A stretch of DNA of 64,000 bases from NCBI GenBank assembly GCA_003427395.1, contig BFEA01000085.1, positions 2,571,296 to 2,635,295 on the forward strand, written 5' to 3'. The stretch comes from Chara braunii (taxonomy: Eukaryota > Streptophyta > Charophyceae > Charales > Characeae). The notes under the pieces are model-generated. The model searched no databases. It saw nothing but the letters and a program-made list of their open reading frames with translations, and was not told the DNA's origin. The position numbers and the translations under genes were made by a program. Shown here one piece after another: positions 42,168 to 54,081 of this stretch (positions within the stretch are counted from its first letter, which is position 1; each line of letters starts with the position of its first letter).

Positions 42168-44633
42168 CAGGAGTGTGAATGGTGGACAAGGGCGACGACC
42201 TATATTAGCGGCAGAGAATCATGAGGTCATTGAATGATAACAGCGTCAAGAAGTCACGACTACCAAATATAGAAATATTTTCCTTTAAGAAGGGATAACT
42301 GCAAGATGACTATTAGATGATGAAATAAGGAAGGTATGCAAAAAGGTAAGCTAGCAGGGTGAGGAAATGTTGTTCATAGAAGAATGAAATATGACAAGTA
42401 GGGGAGGCAGTGAAATGAGATGGAGAAGGAGAAAAAAAAAATTTAAACAGAGTCTTCAGATATCAGTGAAAAAAAATATGGGGTCCGCTAAGATAATTAA
42501 GTGAAAGGAGGAGCATGGGTTTGAAATATTGGTATTCTTGGAACTCTCTTATTGTAAAGACAGGAGAAGAGTGAGAAACTTAGAAAAGCATCAAAGAATG
42601 GTGGAGGACATGTGAGAATGAGTGGAAAGAGTGCTGAGCCTATTACCACTTAGTGCCTCTGAAACCGTTACGCCACTGGCTTCGAAAATGGTTGAACAAA
42701 TTCTTCAAAGTTTGCATGGATGATATAAAAATAGGAAAAGTTCTTACTCAAAGACAACAACTCATTCATTTGAAAGGGAAAAAGAGTTTGAAAAATACAT
42801 CTTCATATGACCAAGAGGACAAAGGAGGAAGGGAGTAAGTTGTGATGGCGCTATATGAAGGGGATACAATTGAGAGAAAACCGTCATCGGTAAAAAAAAA
42901 ATGAGATTGAGGGTTTTTGCTAAGAGATAGGAGCAAGAGGCTTATCGACATGAAGAGATGCATAGGTAAGTAGGTCAAAAAAAGGTTCAGATTTCAGAGT
43001 ATGTACTCCGATATATGAGGTGTCATGAGATTTTATTGTCTATTTTATATTTTTCCGACTCGGCATATGTACCCTAATAATAGAGGATAAGAGATACATG
43101 TGACTCGAGTTTCAAAACTGTTTTTGGCTCGACATTATGGATTCGACTAAGTTTTCTCTTGGGTCATATATGATTTCTATTTATGGGGTATGCAGACGAG
43201 AAACACTTTTCGGATTCACAATTGACTTAGTCCAGTGTTTGGTTTTGATTGATGAAATGAGTATCTTGGATATGTGTACAGTCTGTGCTATCAAGTTTTG
43301 AACTAGGATGCTCATAAAAACGCCTAAGAGTTCAAAAAAAATAGGGTGAAAATTTATATGTACAGTTTGAAAGTGTTTTGCACTTATGGTCAGTCTTTTC
43401 CATGTTTTATCTTATGTGGTTATTTTTGAAAGGGACATGAAAATGTCAAAATTTTTTGAGGCATTTAAAAAACCCTGCGAGTCATGAAAATTTATGTTAT
43501 GAATAAGATAAATGTTTTTTCCGCCTTCTGACAAGACAAGGAGTAAAACAAATACTTTTTATATTTTTTTATGAATATTTTGGTTGACTTTTTCTGTTGG
43601 AAAACGATCCCCGAGACGTATGTCTGTCCAGCCTCTGATCGAGGTCTGGCGAACACGATCCCTAAGCGGCTCTGACGATGTCCCTCGACCAGTAAAAATA
43701 TGACAATCGTGATAAATCATTCTTATTGGTGAAATTATATTTTTTCATATATACGTTCAGTGGGGTTCATCCCCACAAAAATAACTTCTGACAAGGGGAG
43801 AAAGATTTTTGGTCAAATTGTTTTTCATGTATATATTTAAAATAATCATTGTTCATCCATCTAGGAGGTCGGTCTGAAGGACTTAAAACTTCCAAGCTTA
43901 TGGTGAAAAATCGACATCGTTGGGACGTAACTCCCAAAATGAGCTGCTGACCAAGTATAACCAGGCAACAGGTCTTCCGATTACGGCCTGTAACTGAAAC
44001 TTGAGGGGAGGGTCTTCCTTATGATGAAATTGGTTTAGGTAGATATCAGAGGGATCAAGAGTCAGGTCTAGAATATTTGATAGGAGGACTTTACCCGATA
44101 TTGCGTAACCAATACGAGTACCACCGTTAGAATAACAACACGGTGAGCCGTAGTTCCGGCCTGATCAACTGATTGTGGTGGGTTGAGACCAAGGTCGCCG
44201 ATCGCTCAGCATTGGACTTCGGGTGGGATGGTAAAACCTAACTTAGGTTAAGACCCACGTCCAAAGGGTGAGATTCAATTCTGATTCCTAACTCATCGGA
44301 CACCCAACGAGATCATGGCAAATAAAGTCTAAAGTTGTGGGGAGGGGTTATCATTGTTTTCCTTGGTGACCTCCGTTACTATAGTACGGATCCAGTATCC
44401 CCACTTGGAGTCATATGGAACAATATTTTTTTGGTATACAATTTTTTTGGACATATGGGAGACCCAGTTTAAAATTCTGGCAGTATAGACGCACCGAGGA
44501 GGATAGTGACGGTCTTCAAACTGCAACTTCATCCAGAAAATCGGATTTTGACAACTTGTCGCGTCAGAAGGTCTTTGTTTGCATTTAGATTCCCCCAACG
44601 ACGGCCATGACGCTTAATCGGGTCCGGAAAAAC
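42168..44633 (+). mobile_element. 3' internal non-coding region of the gag-bearing element (copy XA)
   Basis: 42950-44533 aligns in reverse complement with about 57000-55250 downstream of the minus-strand gag. Shared landmarks: CTTATGTGGTTATTTTTGAA (43410), CCTTCTGACAAGACAA (43522), TATGTCTGTCCAGCC (43620), GTAAAAATATGACAATCGTG (43693) and TGCAACTTCATC (44521). No frame is conserved in both. 42168-42950 has only short purine-rich frames. It lies between gag and an X-type LTR start, where pol would be expected, but no RT, RNase H or integrase motif is found. Confidence 0.55.
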
Positions 44634-45222
44634 TGTCGGAGCAAACACCCTTACAAGGGTATTTGCTCATGTTTTGCATTCGATGCAGGATCGACGCCGG
44701 TTACCATACTGGAAACAGCTTGAAGTGAAAAGTAAGAATTTTTGGCATGACGCTATGAAGCAAATTTCTCGACCATTAAGGACGAGATCGCTAGGTGATC
44801 ATATGTCGTAATACGCCGTGTACGAAAACAGGTAAAGGTTAGTAAAAGTTAAAAGTCTTCGGCCACAAGGGCCGGAGGATTGAAAGAGAACAAAAAAAGG
44901 TCGCGCAGGATGCGGCGACCACGATCAAAATTTGTCAAAGGCTCAGGCGGTAAGGCAAAAATGAATTAGAACGAGTGACGAGGCGTCGAACCAGCCGATA
45001 TCGGAAAATCGACAAGTCGAGCCGCCATAAAATATAAAGACGACATGAAAAATTAATATAACCCCGACCATGCAGCCGAGGCAGCCAAAAAAAACACACT
45101 GCCGACCATAATAGGTAACGGTAGTCGGTACATTTGTTCTTACTCATATGTCGTGAGAGAGGTTGCGGCTACCGCTCAGCCTCCCGTACGTAGAAAGGAA
45201 GTTGCCTCTTGGGCGGCGACTC
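44634..45222 (+). mobile_element. X-family LTR-like repeat, copy XA (interrupted)
   Basis: Begins TGTCGGAGCAAACACCC, directly following the gag element's 3' region. It is over 90% similar by eye to 13235-13824 up to TTGGGCGGCGACTC, where the two diverge sharply (45223). The end hairpin is GAGCAAA/TTTGCTC (44639-44668). High similarity to X0 marks these as the youngest X copies. The LTR is cut at 45223, next to the minus-strand Y3 repeat, suggesting Y3 inserted here. Confidence 0.65.
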
Positions 45223-45284
45223 TTTCCCCACGTTATCGCGAGGGGCGGTTTCGCATCCCGCTGGGGAGCTCTGAACCTCACGAC
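45223..45284. other. Junction DNA between XA and Y3
   Basis: Contains GAGGGGCGGTTTCGCATCCC; not assigned to either repeat. Confidence 0.3.
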
Positions 45285-45294
45285 CGTGTCACGC

Positions 45295-45575
45295 ATAATG
45301 TTTTGTTTAAAAATAACCAGTCACTACTCCGACCGTGCGCACGTGCTATACCTCTCACGACGCCCTGCGACAGGTCAGGACGTCGCGAGGTACAGCTTAC
45401 CTCTACCCAAGAGGTTGTCTCCACCCTTAGGTAGGCGTATCTCTGCTGAGCTACCGGCCCACATGCGAAGGCTTTTACATGCCTTTGTAGAGGTAGGTCG
45501 GCCGAGGGCATTTTCTTGATCGCTGTAGCATAACACGGGGTACGCGCGGTAAGACGCCTAAGACTGACCCGTTAG
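45295..45575 (-). repeat. Module M, copy 4
   Basis: Reverse complement of 31816-32100 at roughly 85% by eye. Box A-like word GGTAGCTCAGCAGAG (45455-45441). The stem TACCTCGCGACG...CGTCGTGAGAGGTA is better paired than in copy 2. Confidence 0.6.
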
Positions 45576-46639
45576 TCAAGTCAGGTTCGGGATGTGATTT
45601 CCCTATCCTGGATTTCTAGATATTCAGGTCGAACTTTTAGAAGGTTGTCTATTTCCGCTTCTGCTCCCAAGACATATTATTCTTCTAACCACTACGATCA
45701 AAGTACTAATCAAACCATTTCACTACTAAAGGAATTCTATTCTACTTAACATATGATTGAACATCATATAGTATAGAAGTTATATAGGACTTATAATGAA
45801 TATGAAGGTATTACCGTTGGGAACCCTTCCCACTTTCACAAGTGTTGTGTGTCCAAGACTCTTCACGAGGTCAATCCCAGTTCAATTCAAACCATGCATA
45901 AGACAGACCTGCACATAATAATGCAAAGACAGTTCACATGCCATGCACTAATGACGTCAACCATCAACCATTGACATTGTCCCTCACTCCCCAAACCATG
46001 TATGATAGTTCTATCTTTCCTGAGATGTAAGCCTAGTCCCCTCATATTTCTTCAAAGGACCCTTGAGAGTGACTAGGACCATTTAGGCAATGACCACAAG
46101 GGACAGTTTTACTGACCACAGGGTTTGACTTTAGACGTGGCTATCAAGTCAAGGGGGGAAAATTGAATCGGCAATGACCGACCTGTTATCGAGAGATAAC
46201 AGAAATTTGAGTCCTTTATGTATGACTTCTCCTTCAATTGCAGTAGATCAAAACAAAGACTTGCACACACACAGGTCAACAAAGATTCAACACCCTCACC
46301 CGACTTCCCACATATTAATATTTAAGGTTCAAACTCTTAGATCTGGTCTATGAGCTTTGGGATCAACATCCCAAAATTTAACCCCTTAGCTTCTACCTAC
46401 CTTAACTCGTCTGTCACTCCTCCTCCCTTTGTTCAAGGAGTCTCTCGCCTATGTCCTAAGTTGTCTTAGGTAAACTCATATGTCTCCTACTCTCAGTCTT
46501 TGCATTTTCTCTCTTGCGAATAAGCACACCCTTTGGTGTTTGTACGGTAATCTAGTTGAGATCAACTTAGGTCAATGGCGGTTTCTCCCTTAGGAGTTTA
46601 TCAATGAACTGAGTTTACGCGGAGCTTCTGATTAAGTGA

Positions 46640-47335
46640 TGGGATCGCCCCACGGGGGCCTTCCGTAACCTGATCCAATGTTAATTAGATATGTCATTAG
46701 TAATTAAACTTGACGTCCATCAGTCATACTCAAACAAGTAGTAGGGTTATTCACACTGTAGTATCCCTCTACTGCCCAAAACACTGTCACCTCATTCCTT
46801 CCCTCGTTAGTTAATCCCCAAATCAAACAAGTATTAGGATGACCCCACAAGAGTTATCTTACTACCAGTTTGATGCGTAGTAGATCAGTCAAAGCAACTC
46901 TTAGTTAAGTTATTCTGGTTTGTTCACCTACCTTACCTATGCATCGTAAATGAGCAAAAGGTATGCCGACTCCCACGGAAAGTCGGACAGATCGTCCTAG
47001 ACTTAGGAGTTCGTGTACTCACGCGGTTAGTACTTAATTCTCTTTAAAGTCTGGTCAGATCAGTGATAGGAGAGCCCCACGGGAGCCTCTTACTACCCTC
47101 GCTTTTATTAGTCGTTAAAGATATGTACCCCACGGGAGTATCGGATTACCTCTTAGATATAGCCTGTAAGGTAATAAGGAAACCGCACGGCAGCTTCCCA
47201 TTACCAACGTTTGTGTCAACCAGACTTTTTATCAGATCATTACTTAGTCGGGTAAATTCGAATGAGAGTACCCCATCATTTTCCTTAGTCAGTTCATGCA
47301 AGTAGTGTGACGATTCCACGGGAGCCTCCATCACA
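46640..47335 (-). repeat. Hairpin array of Y3, about nine members
   Basis: Examples on the minus strand: 47335 (GTGTGA/TCACAC), 47219 (GTAAT.GGAA/TTCC.ATTAC), 47138 (GATACTCCCGTGGGGTAC), 47096 (GTAGTAAGAG/CTCCTATCAC), 46994 (CCGACT.TCC/GGA.GTCGG), 46875 (GTAGTA..GAT/ATCCTAATAC) and 46665 (GGAAGG/..ATCCC). Several are better paired than their Y2 counterparts. At 19651 the Y2 stem is CCGACTTTCC/G.GGTCGG, whereas Y3 has CCGACTTTCC/GGGAGTCGG. Confidence 0.65.
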
Positions 47336-47640
47336 CGACTTCGTTTCCCAAACCCAAGCAGACTAGGTTCCTTCTCAGTTCTCCTAGGTTCCTTTCTTTC
47401 ATCAGACAAGGTTCTTACTTCACGCATATGTTCATTCACATTTTCTAAAGGTTTTACTCCTTAAGAAAACAAAAAGATATATAGCACACATTCATTCATG
47501 CAGTCTGATAGAGAGTTGTAACCAGTAGGGGATAAAGGAAAAAAGCGAATCATGCGTACCTTATGGTTTCCTGCCTCCAGAGTTCCTCTTGAACTTCGGC
47601 AGAGCTCCCGCAATTGCTAAGTTTTGTCTGATCATTTGAT

Positions 47641-48839
47641 CACCTTTTTTTCACAGAGTAGACTCTTACTTCAATGAAATCATACCATTCCAGAAAGTCG
47701 TGAAAATCAAGGAAATGAGGGGATTAGATTACGGGAGAAATGGGGAAGGGTGGAGGAGGTAGGTACCGTCACACGATGACGATGTCTCTCATCTCCAGTA
47801 TTCCACCTCTCCCCAAACCTGAGTTTCCTCCACTTCCTTTGATGTCAATCAACAAGGATCTGCTAGTTGATGCTTAAGAACGATAATGACAACAACGATC
47901 ATAACAATAATCTTGGACAAATATGGAGAGAAAGAGAAATAAGGGATTCAGATCAAGGGAAAAAGGAAAAGGATGGAGGAGGTGGGCATTGTCACACGGT
48001 GACGATAACCCTCTTCTCTCCTGTACCCCACATCTCCCCCCTTTTCCTGACCCCTTCTCCTCTCATGATATTTTTGAAACCCACAAGTCAACCAATAATA
48101 ATAGTATATAGAAATAATAAGTGAAATAATAATGATAAAAGTGATAATTAATAGCAATAACAATAAAGATAGCGATAATAATAATAACGATAATAATAAT
48201 AATAATAATACTATATGGGTAATACTCGGTGAATCCGTTCGTCAAAGAGCAAGTGATTAATGAAAGGGACAAACATCTTATGGATATACCCCTTGTCAAC
48301 GATCTACCACCATTTCCACTTCCTTCTCCCCCTTTTCTTCCAGTACATGATGTTGATAATGTCATCTTTTTCGTTACTCCACATGCCTGCTTTTTATAAC
48401 CATGTGTGTGTCTGCTTATTATCAATCCATCCTGCAAGACCGGGCGGTGCATGCTTGCTGCTCAGCCACTTGTTGTAAGTGCCCCATTTGCCCGGCTGCG
48501 ACACACGCCACTCAGTGTACCCATACAGAAGTGGTGTCAATGCGACGTTCCCGGCAGTCTGCGGCCTCTTCTTATTATACTGGCTTTATGCTGCGTGTTC
48601 TAGGGCATAACAACCCATTGCGCCAGGCTTAGTTGTCTGATACAACTGCCGTTTTTTTCTTGAAATGACCCAAGGTGAGGTCCAAGCTGCATTCTACTAA
48701 TCTGACGTGCCGCGTTTGCCTAAGACCCCCATTGGAAGATGTTGAGATAAGGGTTTTTTGTGGTCATTCGGACCTGCCTCCACTCAGGTGGCATGAGGCT
48801 CGATCTGGCCACAAGTTATCTGAGATAACAGTTAATACT

Positions 48840-48902
<63 letters not shown>

Positions 48903-49142
48903 TAATAACAATAATAATAATAATAATAATAATAACAATAATAATAATATACTACTACTACTACTACTACTACTACTAATAATAATAATAATAATAACAG
49001 TAATAATAATAAGAATAATAAAAAATAACAATAATAATAATAATAATATAAGGAAGTGGAAATTAGCAGAAAAACTGATTGCAGGTCGTGAAACCGTCTT
49101 GAAAGTCACAAAGTCTTATAATGTCTGTAGAGTAATAATGCA
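47641..49142. repeat. AAT-rich microsatellites and DNA matching 17.8-19.0 kb inverted
   Basis: Imperfect (AAT)n at 48090-48215 and long (AAT)n with (CTA)n at 48838-49050. Non-repetitive pieces match 17.75-19.0 kb in reverse complement. A 100-bp internal similarity (GGTGTGGGGTACAGGAG and variants, with a following ACGGTGACGATAACC or ACACGATGACGATGTC) appears at about 47760-47800 and 47985-48030. No gene. Confidence 0.7.
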
Positions 49143-49377
49143 TTGATACTCCATCAGCAGAAACATACTGATCCCAAAAGTCAACCCGAATTTGTTCTCA
49201 ACACCCCCAGTGTGAGTACCCAGAGTTCTTCCCCTACCAGACGCTCAGTACCCAAGCTACACAGCAACTCGCAGCCTACAAATCTGTTATGCATCCGGTT
49301 GACATTAGTAACAGAACTTGGAGCCCATGATAATGTCGACCCCTGCATAGACCATCACCGAAACCAGGTATGTTTCT
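49143..49377 (+). CDS. Exon-like segment ending in a consensus donor, unknown product
   Basis: An open frame from 49143 (ATA start as given; the real start is unknown) reads to ACCGAAACCAG|GTATGT at 49377/49378. The last 30 nt match the end of the 17593-17721 exon on the other strand (GACCATC.CC.A.A.CAG|GTATGT), and both introns begin with pyrimidine-rich DNA. Upstream alignment is weaker and contains indels that change frame, so conservation as protein is doubtful. Either a duplicated gene decaying in one or both copies, or an exon-like repeat. Confidence 0.25.
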
Positions 49378-50471
49378 TTCTCCACCTTTTCCTCTGCGTG
49401 TGCTTCAGCCTGTTTCTGTCTGTCTATTTGTCTGCTCATCTGTGCTTGTCTGTGTCTATCGGATTGACCGACTGTATCTGCCTGGTTGACTAATTGTATC
49501 TGTCTGCTTGCCTCGTCCGACTATGATTGGCGGTTTGTCTGTTCGACCGTGTTGGTTTGTCTGTCTATCGGTGTTCGTCCTTTTGTCTGATTTTATTCAT
49601 CAGGCTGTTTTTCTGATCTTGTTTATCTGTCCGTCGATGACTGTTTGTTTGTTTGATTCTGTTTTCCTATCCCTGTTTGTTGTTGTCTGTCTGTTTGTCA
49701 CTATTTGAATGTTTGTTTGTTCCCTCTCGCTCTACTTCTGTGTATAGTACCCCTGTGTGCTCGGACCCGTAACCTGTGTCTCAGAAGCCAATTGTTTGTT
49801 TGTCGCAGGCCAGTGTAGTCTTCGGGTCTCAAATCGTAGGTCTGTCCCGTAGGCGTTACGTTTGTAGTTGCTGCAGTGTTCGAAGCGGACCACAGGCCAG
49901 TGGGCAAGTGGTACGGTCCACCCATCCTGAGTCATCGATACCCCATCCCAGTCTCACTTAGTCCAGTCAGCAAGTACAGTTTGGGACTGTGTACACTCAG
50001 GGCCGGTGGAGATGAGGTAAGCCAGTCACGAACAGAAGTATAAACCTAGAGACAGCGTCCAATCATTCATTCATTGTTGTGTGAGCCATGCGGAAACGCT
50101 GCCACGACGTCATGTGTGAGGAGGTTTGCAGTTGCCCGAAGTAGAAGTGGGTTGAAGAGGCTGCGCAGCCATAGCCAGCAGGGTTGAGCGGCCATGGCTG
50201 AGTTAGCATGTGTGTATGAATGTGTGCGAGTCAGTGTGCAAGCGTGTGGGTTATCCAAGGTGATGCAGAGTTGCATGTGAGCGGTGTGTTGAGCACAGTG
50301 ACGAACTGAGAGTTGTGGGCGCTTATGCGCCATAACCATCAGATGCGAACGTGTATTCGAACTGTGTTTTTAGTTACCATATCTTTGAGCTTTGAGTATG
50401 CTCCTGTCGTCAGTTCGGTGTGCCACCTGTTTTCATGCATGTGAAGTAAGAAAGAAGCGAGTCCGAAAATA

Positions 50472-50532
<61 letters not shown>

Positions 50533-51504
50533 TAATCATAATAATATAATAATCATAATAATAATAGAAGCAAGGAAATAGGCGATAACGAACACCAGAA
50601 ACCAAGCAGCATCATACACATGAGACCAGATAGTCGTGTCCTCGAACCAAAGGTAGAATTGCAATACGCTGTTCCCACCAAATAAAAACACAGCAAAGAC
50701 TCATAATTGATAATGCCAGAATCGTCTCATCATCACCAACACAGAACCAATGTCGATATCCTATCTGGCGCTCGGCGCCCAGACTACCGATGGCAGATTG
50801 GCAAATCCTATCTAACCTATCTACAACGTCGCCGGTGACGTCAACAGCTCCCCAAAGAACGAGTAGATATCGACCAATGTCGTTCGCTTCAAGCACAAGG
50901 TAAGTCTCTCTCCCTTTCTCCCTTTCTGTGTGTGTGCGCTGGTATGCTTGTGTTTGTCCGCCTCTGTTTGTATGCTTGTCTGTCTGTGTTTATCTCTCTG
51001 TCTGTATGTAGATTCCCAGACGGCAGCAGGATCAAGGGGAAGTCTGAAACTGTACTCAATTCGGACTCTCGGCCGTGAGTCAAACTGGACAACTGTGGGT
51101 AGGAGATACGAGGCCAGACTTGCCTCGTCAAACTCTTCATATAGCGTGGTCTTCTAGGTGGTTCAACATTTAGTCCTGCTAGGTTGCCTCGACGCTGGCT
51201 TAACTCTAGCTTGACGCTGGCTACGCGGCGGTGCAGTGCACGACGCGAGACTGTGGTAGCATTGCTGGTGCTGTCCATTCTACGCGCCAGGCATTGCTTA
51301 CGTGGCGTCGTCACTTGTCTTCTCTGCTGATGTGGCACACTCCACTGGCCTACATCACTGATGCGGCCTGGGCCATCCGTCTACTGGTAACGAGATGTCG
51401 TATCAGGCATTGCTTTCACCACTACCGGAGACACCATGCAGATCTGAGTCTACTTATACTACAACGTTTGACAAGTATCTTCCGGGTTCGGGTTCATAAT
51501 AATA

Positions 51505-51535
<31 letters not shown>

Positions 51536-52238
51536 TAATATGCAAGGAATATGAGAGTGAACAATATACAGAAAGCCAAATGGCGAAATCACACAGATGT
51601 CCAAGTAGTCGTGTCTAAGTAGAGAGTACAAATGGACTGAGAAAACATCCATATAGAATAATATAATGCAGTAATCAGCTATTGTTCAAGCCCGTAGGCC
51701 ACACCAACACAATATGAAAGTCACTCCTCCCTGTCTGGTGCCCTGTTTGTCTGATTGCGTCCGATCTGTCCAACTCTATATGTCGGAGCATCTGTTCGAT
51801 TATGTCTGTCAGAGCGTCTGTCCGACTGTCTGGCATCTCGTTTCGTGTAACTGTTTATGCCTATCTTTGTCTGTCATGTATTGTTACCCGTGTCTGTATA
51901 TTTGTGTTTGTATTTGTTTGTTCATGTCTGTTTGTGGATGACTGTCTGTCAGTTCGTCTGTGTTTGTCTGCTTGTTCGCTTGTCTGTGTATGTTTGTATG
52001 TTGGTCTGTCTCATCTTTCTCTCTCTTCCCTCTTTCTCTTCTCTCTCTCTCTTTTGTCATCTTCTATTTTCCCTGCTTCCTCCCATTCATCTTCTTCTTC
52101 CTGACTTTTCACCTTGCTCATAGATGCTCCTAACCGGAATACCAATCGTACTCGATAGTGTGCACTAGGCGCCGCCATGGTCTAAATAAATGATTTACAT
52201 AAGGGAAAAAAAAACAAAAGTAATAATAACAATTAAAA

Positions 52239-52279
<41 letters not shown>

Positions 52280-52460
52280 TAATAGTAGTAGTAATAAGAA
52301 ATAAGAGGAATAGAAAAATAAAAATAATAATAAAACAAAGATCGTGAATGTATATAAGATAGATTCCCGGTCCGATTCAATCAAAAAGAGGGTGCGTTGT
52401 GCTTCAGTCTCTTACATCACCTATGCGGTTTCACCCATCATCGAGGTAAGTTCACTTTTC
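49378..52460 (+). repeat. Alternating TCTGTC-rich DNA, (AAT)n and donor-bounded segments
   Basis: TCTGTC/TGTTTGTC-biased DNA at 49380-49740, 50905-51010 and 51720-52030. (AAT)n at 50467-50565, 51497-51540 and 52235-52280. Donor-like ends: CAAG|GTAAGTCTCTC at 50899 and ATCGAG|GTAAGTTCAC at 52441. 50590-50740 and 51560-51710 are related to each other (AGTCGTGTC followed by CA.TGG/CACAGC words), so a segment with its (AAT)n has been duplicated. Frames in the TCTGTC DNA (Cys/Leu/Val-rich) are not genes. Confidence 0.7.
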
Positions 52461-53156
52461 TCCTTCTCACCTCCTTCCCCTTACACAAAACGCATAGACA
52501 ATCACACCTTTACGCACGCACGCACACACATACACATGCTTAATCATGATTGATTTAGCCCCATATTTCATTTCATGTTCTTCGTCCTCATCTCTCTCTC
52601 TCTCTCTCTCTTCCTCCTTTTCTTCTTATTCTCTCTTCTTCTTCTTCTTCTTGCGCACTTCTTTTTCCATGCGATCACTTTCCTCCTTTGCGCACTTCCT
52701 CCTTCTGCATCGTAATGGTACAACCCAAGACAAGAACCGACCTCTCTCACATAGTATAGGATAGCGTCGTGGAAGGCTAATATAGCAATGATCCACCCAA
52801 TCAATGTCACAATGCAAATCAAACATACATTATCATCATCACATGATGTGAAAGGGTCTGGCTCCCTCACAGAAAGAACACCCCAGTTCCCAAGCATAAA
52901 CAAACGAAGAAGAGGGGAATCAGACGAAGAAGAGGGGGAAGATGGGAATGTTGTCAACACCAAGTCTTCGGTACAGGTTCCAATGACCCCTCGTCCAATG
53001 TCTCATTCCCAATGTCGATTATGAATCTAAATGTTGTCAAGTCCCAAAGCCACAAACCACTCTCTCTCTTACACACACACTGATACACACATACCCATAT
53101 ACAGATGGCAATCCCGCGGGAAAGTCGGGGCGAAAGCTCGACAGCGGCCGAGCGCG
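52461..53156. other. Microsatellite-rich intron-like DNA
   Basis: (CT)n at 52588-52612, TTC-rich to 52660. 52700-52960 contains a minus frame with a hydrophobic stretch (VCLICIVTLIGWIIAILAF) that could be a transmembrane exon. I found no splice sites to support it and do not call it. Confidence 0.35.
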
Positions 53157-53375
53157 AATGGCGGTGTACATTCCCACGTTGTAGCGGGAGATTCATTCGA
53201 TTTTGCTCCCCCTCTCGGTGGGAGTATCGGGAGGTTAGTTGCGATACACTCACTCAATCGCACATACACACACACTCATACATACACATGCGTACCCCGT
53301 GGTAGTGTATACTTCCACGATGTGGCGCTAGATTCATTAGATTTCATTTTACCCCTCGGAGGTAGAGTGTGGTGT
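53157..53375 (+). repeat. Two tandem S-family repeats
   Basis: Copy 1: GGTGTACATTCCCACGTTGT, then AGCGGGAGATTCATTCGATTTTG. Copy 2 (about 53300): GTAGTGTATACTTCCACGAT, then GTGGCGCTAGATTCATTAGA. Each is followed by a CCCCTC.CGG.GGGAG or CCCCTCGGAGG element that pairs with itself. Confidence 0.65.
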
Positions 53376-53393
53376 ATAGCTAGTCATGGGTTT

Positions 53394-53549
53394 GAAGACT
53401 TACCAGTTATCTCTCTCTCGCTCCTTCGTTATCGTCGTAGTCGTTCGTCGTAGTTTGATGTTGTCGTTGGACCGCCGCAGTAATTCACGCTCAAGGTCCA
53501 AATACCCTCGTGCGGGACATAGGCATTATCAATCGGGAGGTAAGTCTTC
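53394..53549. repeat. Segment with 11-bp inverted ends containing donor-like words
   Basis: GAAGACTTACC at 53394-53404 and GGTAAGTCTTC at 53539-53549 are exact inverted repeats bounding 156 bp. The right end reads as a splice donor (GGGAG|GTAAGT). This may be a small inverted-repeat element or coincidence. Confidence 0.4.
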
Positions 53550-54081
53550 CTTTCTCCTTCTTCCTCTCCTCCCTCTTTTTCCCCTTCTTCTTCTTCTTCT
53601 CCCTCCTCTCCTTTTCTCGCAAGCCGCACTTGACCTGCGCTATTCTCTCGCCTGCTGCGCCCGTTCTCCGTTCTTTCGATCGCATATGCACGTCTTGTGT
53701 GTCTTTTTCCTCTTGGTCGCGCCCTTTTTTTCTCCTTTTCCTCCAACTTCTTGCGTGCCTGTTTTTTTTCTGCGAGGTCCAATCCGCCCTTTCTTCGCTC
53801 ACATGTATTATCCCTGCACGTTCCCCTGCTTCCTCTTACTTTCTCTCGATTCTTTTTCCGACTAACTCGCTCGCTCTCATCTTCCCCCTCCCCCTGCGAG
53901 TAACTCCTCCTTCCGTCTTCTCCTTCCTGTGATCGCTCGTCCTTATTCCTGCGTTTGTCTCTGTTTCCGGTTGTCTTTGCATGCACGACCCTTTCCCTCG
54001 CCCGCACCCGTGACTTCCTACATTGGTTGCCGGGCGAGGTACTTCGATCGCAGCTCGTAGATAGCATCAGACTCTAGGACC
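53550..54081. repeat. Pyrimidine-rich DNA, counterpart of the 14.7-15.4 kb GAA-rich block
   Basis: TTC/CT-rich to about 53950; in reverse complement its composition and some words parallel 14710-15420. Arg/Glu/Lys-rich frames on the minus strand are by-products of this bias. Confidence 0.5.

Larger units (their letters stand above)
45285..47640 (-). mobile_element. Y-family LTR-like repeat, copy Y3 (most complete)
   Basis: Minus orientation: start near AATTGCGGGAGCTCTGCCG (47616), conserved 97-codon frame (47439-47146), hairpin array (47335-46640), GGGATGTTGATCCCAAAG (46360), GATAACAGGTCGG (46190), CATACATGGTTTGGGGAGTG (46000), module M (45575-45300) and end TGACACGGTCGTGAGGTTC (about 45290). 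It bridges Y2 (5' part) and Y1 (3' part), showing that they belong to one family of about 2.35 kb. No PBS follows it on the minus strand, so it is best seen as a solo LTR or LTR-like repeat. Confidence 0.65.

Noticed and set aside
53429-54067. 212-codon Arg/Glu/Lys-rich minus frame
   Set aside because: It arises from pyrimidine-rich DNA; the inverted counterpart at 14.7-15.4 kb does not keep the frame.
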